Assembly: GCF_003437035.1 (NCBI RefSeq)
Contig: NZ_QSRL01000002.1
Span: 62,001 to 126,000 of the forward strand
Reading direction: 5' to 3'
DNA from: Collinsella sp. TF08-11AT
Lineage (GTDB): Bacteria; Actinomycetota; Coriobacteriia; Coriobacteriales; Coriobacteriaceae
DNA length: 64,000 nucleotides
In this document: one piece after another, positions 57,386 to 64,000 of the stretch
Layout: each line of letters opens with the position of its first letter
Numbering within the stretch: position 1 is the stretch's first letter
Notes under the pieces: model-generated
What the model was told of the DNA's origin: nothing
Database searches by the model: none
Seen by the model: the letters and a program-made list of their open reading frames with translations, nothing else
Translations under genes and position numbers: made by a program

Positions 57386-60300
57386 ATGGATATGTTTGAG
57401 GACGAGTGCCAGCGCACCTCGTGGCGTCGCCATGGAGCGATTGCCCGCGGCGTAGCCAAGCGCGGCTTGGTGGCGTTCCTGTCCTTTGCCATGGCCTTTG
57501 GTACCACGCCGGCGCAACTTTGGGCCGACGGCGCCGCGGGCATTGCCGAGGCCGTGGCTCAGGCTGCGACGTCGGGCGAGGGCGCAGCGCTTGCGGGCGG
57601 TACCGCTGAGCAGAGCGGCGCCGAGGTTTCGGATTCCGAGGGCGCGCCTGCAGCTAGTGCAGCCATAACAGAGGCAGCAACTGGCGACGAAGGCTCGGCG
57701 ACGGGGGAGAGCCCTGCTACGAGCGAGCAGTCTTCGACGGCATCCGCTGGCCAAGCAGGATCTGCCGCCGCGGCTGCCGTTCAGACGGAGAGCCCGACAG
57801 AAACTGGCGATGTCGCCAAGAAGCAAGTCGAGGTCTCGTTCTCGATTATCGGCACCGATGCCGACGGCAAGGCTCAGACCTGGGTGGCGCCTACGCAGCT
57901 CAAGCTCGACGAGGGCGCGACGGCTGCGGATGCCTTCATTAAGCTGCAGGAGAAGACGGGCTTCAAGGCGAAGTACGAACCGAACACGGCATACGGTTTC
58001 TACCTTGAAAGCATCACATCCCCGAGCGATGGTCGCACGCTTGCCTACGATCCAACGACTCATGCCTTCTGGCAGCTGTTCGTCGACGGCGCGTCTTCCT
58101 CGGTTGGCGCGAGCAGCGTTAAGCTCGCCCAGGGGCAGAAGATTGAGTTTGCCTACACGGGTGGTAGCACTACTCCCGTTGTTAAGGACCAGGTTGCCGC
58201 AAATGTGACCGTCATTGGTCGCGATGCCCAGGGTAAGACTCAGACCTGGGTCGACAACGCGCAGTATGTGGTGACGTCCGGTTCAAGCGCGCTTGACCTT
58301 ACGAAGGTCGCGCTCGAGGCGAATGACATCGATGCCGTTGTTGCGGGCTCCTTCATTCTGAGCCTTAAGTACAACGGCGTTGAGCTGGGTAAGCCGCTCG
58401 ATTATTCGACCTATTGGCAGCTGTTCATCAACGGCAAGTCGAGCGACTGCACGGCAGACAATGTCACCATTCATGCTGGCGATACCGTTACGTGGTTCTA
58501 CGGTGGCTGGGGCGACCAGTTGCCCTCTGATTCCGTCAATGCTTCCGTTCAGGTACTTGGTAAGGACAAGGACGGCAAGCAGCAGGTTTGGGCTTCGACG
58601 GGCCAGACGAGTCTCAAGGCGGGCTCTACTGCCAAGGACCTGTTGGAGCAGACTGGTCTTGATCTCGTTACTAGTGAAGAGTCTTGGGGCTGGTACCTCA
58701 GCGGCATTAAATCGCCGCTTGACGGTAAGACCTATAAGTCTGATCCTGCAACCCGCAGTTATTGGCAATTCTATGTAAATGGCAAGTCCGCCACGGTCGG
58801 TGCCGGCAACTACGAACTCCAAGATGGTGACGCCGTCACCTTTATGTATGGTGCTGACGCCGATGCCCTCCCCGGTCAGGTTCTTGGGTCCGTCGATGTT
58901 ATCGGTCCCGATGTCAACGGCAACAATACTCGCTGGGGCTCGGCAAGCAATGTTTCCCTGCCCGAAGGCTCTACGGCCCAGGACCTTATTGAGACGGTTC
59001 TGAAGGCGAAGGGCGTTGATTACAACGCCTCCCAGAGCGGTGCATACTGGTTCCTCAATTCCATCAACTCGCCGTTCGATCACAAGCCGTATGCCTGGGA
59101 TGCTGCGACCAAAAAATATTGGCGCCTGTATATCAATGGAGAGCCCTCCTTACTCTGCGCCAATCAGATTACGCTCAAGAGCGGCGATAAGGTTACGCTT
59201 GCCTATACAACCGATAAATCGCCCATGCCCGATCCCGACAAGATTGTCGTGGACCCGAGTGCGACGACTCCTGATTGGGACGCCGAGTGGGCCGGCTACG
59301 GCAACAGTGGGAACGGTTCAACCGTAACGGATGCCAAGACGCCTGCGCAGGCCGCCGGTCTTAAGTGGGCCTTCGATTGGAAGGCCGAGTCTGGCCAGCA
59401 GTATGCCAACTGCAGCGAGCCTGTCATTGCTAACGGTTTTGTGTACATCGCGACCGAGAACGAGCTCATTAAGATCGATTCGTCCACGGGCAAAAAGGTT
59501 GCCTCTGCGCCGCTTGCCTCCAAGGTGAGCTATACCTCTCGTCCGATCTATACCAATGGCCTTATCATCGTTCCGCTCAACGGCGGTGCGGTCCAGGCGA
59601 TTACTGCGGACAAGCTGATCTGCAAGTGGCTGACGCCCGGTTTGACGGACTTGACGCAGAGCTCCTGCACCGTGGTTTCGGACGGCGAGTACGTCTATGT
59701 TGGTACGGTCGATATTTCGTATGACGAGAACTACAACGCGACCTACGGCAACGGCTCCCTTAAGCGTATCAAGATTGCCACGGGCGAAGTCTCTTGGCAG
59801 AACATTGACCCTTCCGAGGGCTATTATTGGACTGGCGCTGCGCTGACGGATAAGTACACCATTGTTCCTACGAGCGCGGGTACGCTTAAGTGCATTGATA
59901 AGACGACGGGCGATGTCGTTTCGACCATGAAGCTCGGCGCTGTCGCAAATGCCGATTGCATTGCCGATCCGTCTAATGGTTCGACCTTCTATCAGATGAC
60001 GCACGACGGAAAGCTCCATGTGATTTCGCTTTCGGCGAAGGGCGTGCTGAGTGAACAGAAGACGGTTGATCTGGGCCTTACGAATAATCTGAGCGCCCCT
60101 GCGGTGTCTGGTGACAATCTGATTGTCGGCGGACAGACGGCTACTGGCTCTGCTCTGGTTCTCTATAACCTGAAGACGGGTAAGACCACGATGGTCGCTG
60201 CTGCCGACGGCAAGGCGCTGCCGGCTGGCCTCAACGGTATTGCTGCTACTCCGCTGGTGAGTGTTCAGGGCGGCAAGACCTATGTGTACTTCACCGTGAA

Positions 60301-61156
60301 CAGCGCGGATAGCAAGGATTACGTCAACTACTCTGCTGGCGGTGGCGTGTATCGCTATACGCTTGGCGACGCAGAGGCGACGCAGATTTATGATGCGGCT
60401 GGCCATTACCAGTACTGTGACTCTCCGGTCATTGCCGATGCTTCTGGCAACCTCTACTACATCAATGATTCGGGTACGCTGTTCAAGCTCGGGGCTGTTG
60501 AGTCTTGGACGGTTGCCTTTAATTCCAACGGCGGGTCTGCTTGCGACACTAAGTTTGTTGCTACGGCCGACGGCAAGCTGGTCAAGCCGGCCGATCCGAC
60601 GCGCGATGGCTACACTTTCGGCGGTTGGTTCACCGATGAGGCTTGCACGCAGGCGTATGACTTCAGTACGCCGGTGACGGCCGATCTGACGCTGTATGCC
60701 AAGTGGACCAAGAATGCTGTTAACCCTGGCGGCAATGGCGGCTCTGGCTCCAATGGCGGCAATGGTGGCGCTGGTAACGGTTCCGGTGCTGGTGCCGGCA
60801 CTGGCACGGGTTCTGGCTCCGGCACGAAGGGCCAGCAGGCCGGTGGCGCTATCGCCCCGGGTCAGAAGCCGGTGACCAAGACGACAGTGTCAACCAAGAC
60901 CGAGACCAAGGAAAACAAGTCCGATAAGAAGGACGAGAAGAAGTCTGACAAGAAGTCTGACAAGAAGGACAGCAAGTCCGACAAGAAGTCCGATTCCAAG
61001 TCCGATACGGGTGCTGCTTCCACGACCACTGCTAAGAAGTCCTCTAGTGCTTCCGAGCAGGAGACTGGCACCAACCCGCTCGCCATTGTTGGCGTTGCCG
61101 CCGGCGTCATCGGTCTCGCCATCGTCGGCGTGTTCGTGTTCACCAAACGTCGGTAG
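57386..61156 (+). CDS. B12-regulated surface protein with four DUF4430 domains and a beta-propeller
   Basis: A 1256-residue exported, membrane-anchored protein. A signal region (RGLVAFLSFAMAFGTTPAQL, about 25-50) is followed by a low-complexity Ala/Ser linker. Four DUF4430 domains, which share the fold of the transcobalamin C-terminal domain, lie at about 148-260, 271-380, 385-490 and 501-620; each has a W-W/YWQLFVNG-like block (FWQLFVDG, YWQLFING, YWQFYVNG, YWRLYING). A PQQ-like propeller (about 659-1040), a Listeria-Bacteroides repeat (TFGGWFTDEACTQAYDF, 1041-1108), a Gly-rich and Lys/Ser/Asp-rich wall-spanning stretch, and a C-terminal helix follow. The start is the ATG four bases after AGGAG; the ATG at 57305 is possible. 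A corrinoid-binding role is inferred from the riboswitch. Confidence 0.82.
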   Translation: MDMFEDECQRTSWRRHGAIARGVAKRGLVAFLSFAMAFGTTPAQLWADGAAGIAEAVAQAATSGEGAALAGGTAEQSGAEVSDSEGAPAASAAITEAATGDEGSATGESPATSEQSSTASAGQAGSAAAAAVQTESPTETGDVAKKQVEVSFSIIGTDADGKAQTWVAPTQLKLDEGATAADAFIKLQEKTGFKAKYEPNTAYGFYLESITSPSDGRTLAYDPTTHAFWQLFVDGASSSVGASSVKLAQGQKIEFAYTGGSTTPVVKDQVAANVTVIGRDAQGKTQTWVDNAQYVVTSGSSALDLTKVALEANDIDAVVAGSFILSLKYNGVELGKPLDYSTYWQLFINGKSSDCTADNVTIHAGDTVTWFYGGWGDQLPSDSVNASVQVLGKDKDGKQQVWASTGQTSLKAGSTAKDLLEQTGLDLVTSEESWGWYLSGIKSPLDGKTYKSDPATRSYWQFYVNGKSATVGAGNYELQDGDAVTFMYGADADALPGQVLGSVDVIGPDVNGNNTRWGSASNVSLPEGSTAQDLIETVLKAKGVDYNASQSGAYWFLNSINSPFDHKPYAWDAATKKYWRLYINGEPSLLCANQITLKSGDKVTLAYTTDKSPMPDPDKIVVDPSATTPDWDAEWAGYGNSGNGSTVTDAKTPAQAAGLKWAFDWKAESGQQYANCSEPVIANGFVYIATENELIKIDSSTGKKVASAPLASKVSYTSRPIYTNGLIIVPLNGGAVQAITADKLICKWLTPGLTDLTQSSCTVVSDGEYVYVGTVDISYDENYNATYGNGSLKRIKIATGEVSWQNIDPSEGYYWTGAALTDKYTIVPTSAGTLKCIDKTTGDVVSTMKLGAVANADCIADPSNGSTFYQMTHDGKLHVISLSAKGVLSEQKTVDLGLTNNLSAPAVSGDNLIVGGQTATGSALVLYNLKTGKTTMVAAADGKALPAGLNGIAATPLVSVQGGKTYVYFTVNSADSKDYVNYSAGGGVYRYTLGDAEATQIYDAAGHYQYCDSPVIADASGNLYYINDSGTLFKLGAVESWTVAFNSNGGSACDTKFVATADGKLVKPADPTRDGYTFGGWFTDEACTQAYDFSTPVTADLTLYAKWTKNAVNPGGNGGSGSNGGNGGAGNGSGAGAGTGTGSGSGTKGQQAGGAIAPGQKPVTKTTVSTKTETKENKSDKKDEKKSDKKSDKKDSKSDKKSDSKSDTGAASTTTAKKSSSASEQETGTNPLAIVGVAAGVIGLAIVGVFVFTKRR

Positions 61157-61165
61157 GTGAGGGCT

Positions 61166-62074
61166 GTGTCCAATAAATCCAAGGACGCTGACCCCAAGCA
61201 ACCAGATTCCTCGTTTATCCAGCTTGACGATGCAAAGCAAAAGGGCGCCGCTTCGGCGGCGTCCGCCCCTCGCCGCAAGGCGCTCCTCGGCGTTCTGACT
61301 GCCGCGTGCACCATTCTGATTGTCGTCTCGCTGGGCTTCGTCCATCCTTCCGAGAGCGGCGCCTGGTCCATCGACTGGATCATTCAGACCGTGACGGGGG
61401 GGAGCGTCATCACCAAGGACACCAAGGCGTCTGGCTCGACTACGACTTCGGGCGAGGCCAGTTCCAAGGATTCCAAGTCATCGAATGACGCAAAAGACGA
61501 GTCCAAGCATTCTGATGAGTCCAAGTCCAAGGACGATTCCGAGTCTTCAAACAAGGAATCGGACAAGAACTCGGATAGCAAGAAGTCCGAGGACCAGGAC
61601 GGCAAGAAGTCTGGCGACAAATCCGCTGCCCAAAATACGGGAGCCGGTGATACTTCCAATGCGTCTGGCGGTGCTTCTTCGGGCGGTGGCCAGTCGTCTG
61701 ATGGAGCCTCATCCTCTAATGGTGGAAACGCCTCCTCGGGCAGCCAGAGCGGCTCGCAGGAGTCCAGCTACGTAACAGTGACGGTTTCGGTCACATCGAG
61801 CGCTGTGGGCAATCCTGTGTCTTCTGGTGGCACCTTTACCTTTAACGAAGGCGCTACCGTCTACGATGCCCTGTGCGCGCTGGGCCTTTCTGTCAACGCA
61901 CATGGCTCGTCGTACGGCACGTATGTCTCCGCGATTGGTGGTTTGGCCGAGAAACAGTACGGCGGCACGAGCGGCTGGATGTACTCCGTCAACGGCACAA
62001 CGCCCATGACGGCCTGCAGCAACTACGTTCTCTCCAGCGGCGACAACGTGGTCTGGTATTACGTTACAGGCTAG
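61166..62074 (+). CDS. Membrane-anchored single DUF4430 protein
   Basis: A 302-residue protein. An N-terminal membrane segment (KALLGVLTAACTILIVVSLG, about 37-57) anchors it; a long Ser/Lys/Asp-rich spacer (about 90-200) would cross the wall; one DUF4430 domain (YVTVTVSVTSSAVGNPVSSG, GWMYSVNGTTPMTACSNYVL) is at the outer end. The GTG at 61166 is chosen because GGTGAGG precedes it; the GTG at 61157 is the alternative. It starts nine bases after the large DUF4430 gene and shares its riboswitch-controlled transcript, followed by a terminator. Confidence 0.82.
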   Translation: MSNKSKDADPKQPDSSFIQLDDAKQKGAASAASAPRRKALLGVLTAACTILIVVSLGFVHPSESGAWSIDWIIQTVTGGSVITKDTKASGSTTTSGEASSKDSKSSNDAKDESKHSDESKSKDDSESSNKESDKNSDSKKSEDQDGKKSGDKSAAQNTGAGDTSNASGGASSGGGQSSDGASSSNGGNASSGSQSGSQESSYVTVTVSVTSSAVGNPVSSGGTFTFNEGATVYDALCALGLSVNAHGSSYGTYVSAIGGLAEKQYGGTSGWMYSVNGTTPMTACSNYVLSSGDNVVWYYVTG

Positions 62075-62096
62075 AGGCCTCGACATAGCGCGCCAG

Positions 62097-62134
62097 ACGG
62101 GCGGTTCGGACAAACATCCGGGCCGCCCGTTTTT
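62097..62134 (+). terminator. Terminator of the DUF4430 operon
   Basis: ACGGGCGG and CCGCCCGT form an 8-bp stem with an 18-base loop, then TTTT. Confidence 0.8.
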
Positions 62135-62173
62135 CATGCGAATGGGATTGGGTCGCCGGGTCTCTCGGCAAAC

Positions 62174-62207
62174 AAAAAACCGGTTGGAATGGGAATTCCA
62201 ACCGGTT
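62174..62207 (-). terminator. Terminator of the first GtrA-family gene
   Basis: AACCGGTTGGAAT and ATTCCAACCGGTT form a 13-bp perfect stem with a 4-base loop; on the minus strand TTTTTT follows. Confidence 0.85.
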
Positions 62208-62233
62208 ATACATTCAAGCAAATAGCGAATCGA

Positions 62234-62641
62234 CTACGACCGTGCGCCCTCGAGGAAGAAGCGGCGGCTGAAGTAGTTGTACCAGGTGACGAGGAACGTG
62301 GCGATGGCCTTCATGGCTTGGTAGCCGATGCTCAAAAACGTGACGCCCACAAACATGTATAGGTCGTTGAGGCCCAGGCCGATCACCGACAGGATGGTGA
62401 AGATCGTGAACTCGCGCTTGCGGCTCATGCCCTCGCGGTGGTCGAACACGTACTTCATGCTGAGCCAGTAGTTGACCACAACGGAGGTGGTAAACGAGAC
62501 CGTGGTGCTCATCAAAAAGTCGAGGTGAAACAGCTCGACGAGCGCAATGAGCATACCCCAGTCGATGCCAAAGGAGACAAGACCCACGACAGCGAACTTG
62601 AGGAACTGCTTGGTATGAGGTTGTGCCAGTGCCTTGCGCAC
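62234..62641 (-). CDS. GtrA family membrane protein 1
   Basis: A 135-residue protein with four membrane helices and the GtrA pattern: FLKFAVVGLVSFGIDWGML at the start, NYWLSMKYVFDHREG between helices 2 and 3, and TWYNYFSRRFFLEG at the end. GtrA proteins move lipid-linked sugars or take part in wall polysaccharide decoration. No glycosyltransferase is adjacent. A second GtrA gene lies upstream on the same strand. Confidence 0.88.
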   Translation of the reverse strand: MRKALAQPHTKQFLKFAVVGLVSFGIDWGMLIALVELFHLDFLMSTTVSFTTSVVVNYWLSMKYVFDHREGMSRKREFTIFTILSVIGLGLNDLYMFVGVTFLSIGYQAMKAIATFLVTWYNYFSRRFFLEGARS

Positions 62642-62859
62642 GTAATCACATCCAATGCGTTGATGAATCGAGCAGAGGATACTTTAGAGCTTTTGCAAGG
62701 GAAACGTAAGGTCCTTGCCAAGAACTATACGAACTCGCCAAATTTTCAAGAGCTAATCCGCAAACGTTGAAAATTTGCCCGTAAACGAGCAATGCCCGCG
62801 AACAACACGGCGCTCGACGCGCGTCATCCGTGGGCATTGTAAAGCTGTAAGGTTGCGAG

Positions 62860-63255
62860 TTACTTGGTCTCGTCGCCTTCCAGGAAGATCTTTCGGGTCA
62901 CAAAGTTGTAGACCATGACAAGCGCGGTGGCGCAGATCTTGGCGATATTGGCCTCGAGTCCCAGGCCGGCGTTGAGTGCCAGCACGATACCGTCGTTGAG
63001 CACCAAACCGATCACGGACAGCACGACAAAGATGATGAACTCGCGGCGGCGGCTTATGCCTTCCTTGTGCGCAAACACGTATTTCATGCTGGCGAGGTAG
63101 TTAAAGATGAGTGAGATGATAAAGCCGCTGGTGTTGGCGATTAGGATGTTGAGGCCCAGACCGTAGTGGAGCAGATTCATAATGCCAAAGTCGATGACCG
63201 TGGCAATGACGCCGACGACGCCAAACTTCATGATCTGCGCAAGGAGCTTTTGCAT
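62860..63255 (-). CDS. GtrA family membrane protein 2
   Basis: A 131-residue four-helix GtrA protein (IMKFGVVGVIATVIDFGIMN, NYLASMKYVFAHKEGISRRR, YNFVTRKIFLEGDE), clearly a paralog of the gene downstream. The ATG at 63255 has AAGGCAGG upstream; in-frame codons to 63372 lack a ribosome site. A 218-base spacer with a CAATGCCC/GGGCATTG stem (62791-62840) separates the two. Confidence 0.88.
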   Translation of the reverse strand: MQKLLAQIMKFGVVGVIATVIDFGIMNLLHYGLGLNILIANTSGFIISLIFNYLASMKYVFAHKEGISRRREFIIFVVLSVIGLVLNDGIVLALNAGLGLEANIAKICATALVMVYNFVTRKIFLEGDETK

Positions 63256-63334
63256 TGTACCTGCCTTAAGCTGGCGCCGAAGCGCCGCGGGGATGACAAA
63301 CTTGGCACAGTTTAGCCAATCCCCGCGGGTGGGG

Positions 63335-64000
63335 CTAGGCGCGCTCCTCGATAGCACCGTTTCTATATGCATCGAGCAGCTGGCGCAGATCCTGGATCTG
63401 GCTGCGAATCTTGGCGCCAGTATCGGTGTCGCTCACCATGCGGCGACGGTCTGCTTGGTCAAAACGGTTGGTCTCGCTTTCGATGTCCACGTTGCGCGTG
63501 AGTGCCTCGGCAACCGTCGTAAAGGCCCGGTGCGACTTGAGGCGGCAGCCGCGCGAGCTCGAGATGAGCGTATAGCCGGCGATACCCGTCTTGGGATGGT
63601 AAGCGCGGCAGAAGCCGCCATCGATGACCAGCAGTTTGCCCTCGGCGCGGATGGGCTGCTCACCCTTGGTGGTTTTAACGGGCGTGTGGCCGTTGATGAT
63701 GTGGCCGGTCGGTGAACATGCCATGGGCACGACGCCAAACTCGCGCATGATGTCATCGCAGACCGAGGGCGACTTGGTAAGCGTAAAGTACGGGTCCATC
63801 GGCTCGACCCAGGTGCTCTTATCGGCGATATAGGCGCGCTCAAAGGTACGCACCAGGCGTCCGCTGGCGGGTGAGTTAAAGCCAATCCACAGGTACCACA
63901 TCCAGTCGAGGGCGTCGCGGTCGCCCACGCGCCAGGCGCGGCGGGCGATGTGGTCGCAAAAATCGAGATAATCGCGGCCAGCGTGCCAGGTGCCCAGGCA
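63335..64000 (-). CDS. fbp: Fructose-1,6-bisphosphatase class III (partial, runs off right edge)
   Basis: The last 221 residues of a class III FBPase, which hydrolyses fructose-1,6-bisphosphate for gluconeogenesis. The frame stays open to the window end (reading LGTWHAGRDYLDFCDHIARR at the edge), so the start lies outside. Conserved parts are the GHIINGHTPVKTTKGEQPIR block with its metal-binding histidines and LLVIDGGFCRAYHPKTGIAG. The full family length is about 640-670 residues. It ends 79 bases upstream of the second GtrA gene. Confidence 0.9.
   Translation of the reverse strand, partial: CLGTWHAGRDYLDFCDHIARRAWRVGDRDALDWMWYLWIGFNSPASGRLVRTFERAYIADKSTWVEPMDPYFTLTKSPSVCDDIMREFGVVPMACSPTGHIINGHTPVKTTKGEQPIRAEGKLLVIDGGFCRAYHPKTGIAGYTLISSSRGCRLKSHRAFTTVAEALTRNVDIESETNRFDQADRRRMVSDTDTGAKIRSQIQDLRQLLDAYRNGAIEERA

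Noticed and set aside
60900..61000. Repeated AAG-rich DNA as a possible CRISPR or tandem repeat array
   Set aside because: It encodes the Lys/Ser/Asp-rich wall-spanning stretch of the surface protein; no spacer-repeat pattern.

Overview
The window looks like a chromosomal segment of a gut Coriobacteriia (Actinomycetota), most likely a Collinsella. The evidence is high GC with strong codon bias, Shine-Dalgarno starts with frequent GTG/TTG, a dense anaerobe gene set (FucO-type alcohol dehydrogenase, formate-tetrahydrofolate ligase, superoxide reductase) and GC-rich hairpin terminators. The species is inferred from general character, not from a marker gene.

Left edge (1-2.8 kb): an AT-richer minus-strand operon for a ribosomally made, modified peptide. 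It has a radical SAM/SPASM maturase, a TIGR04066-like partner and an acyl-carrier-related protein that runs off the window. A promoter and palindrome precede it; no precursor peptide is visible.

3-31 kb: mostly core genes. They are fucO-like alcohol dehydrogenase, an M42 peptidase, mnmA, cysK with a divergent Rrf2 regulator, a small holin-like membrane protein, a YerC/TrpR-like regulator, an addB-addA repair nuclease pair, dnaE, a SWIM/SNF2 helicase, superoxide reductase, a NAD synthetase-like protein that has lost both sets of catalytic residues, and a ruvC-ruvA-ruvB operon with an SOS box. A lower-GC patch (16.9-18.5 kb) between addA and dnaE holds a truncated DUF3284 gene and an MFS transporter. 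Several spacers hold long, near-perfect hairpins.

31-45 kb: formate-tetrahydrofolate ligase, an envelope protein with heptad repeats, a cation-efflux transporter and a zinc-ribbon protein. These are followed by a type I restriction-modification locus (hsdR-hsdM-hsdS, minus strand) facing a tyrosine recombinase, a second hsdS and a spare hsdS half-gene. Inverted copies of a short recombination site make this a specificity-switching shufflon. It is captured with the hsdM-coupled hsdS cut to half length.

45-54 kb: an accessory stretch with a structured orphan leader-like region, an IS110-family element with a folded region upstream of its transposase (candidate bridge RNA), an ADP-ribosylglycohydrolase operon, a HicAB toxin-antitoxin pair, two tandem paralogous lipoproteins, a cyclodeaminase-family cyclohydrolase paired with a FolD lacking cyclohydrolase residues, a 230-bp inverted-repeat element and a C69 dipeptidase.

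54-64 kb: a UbiB/ABC1 kinase-like protein, then a cobalamin riboswitch controlling a 1256-residue surface protein with four DUF4430 (transcobalamin-like) domains and a second DUF4430 protein. Two GtrA-family membrane proteins and a class III fructose-1,6-bisphosphatase that runs off the right edge close the window. Folate one-carbon genes (fhs, fchA-like, folD) and corrinoid capture point to a fermentative anaerobe that scavenges B12.
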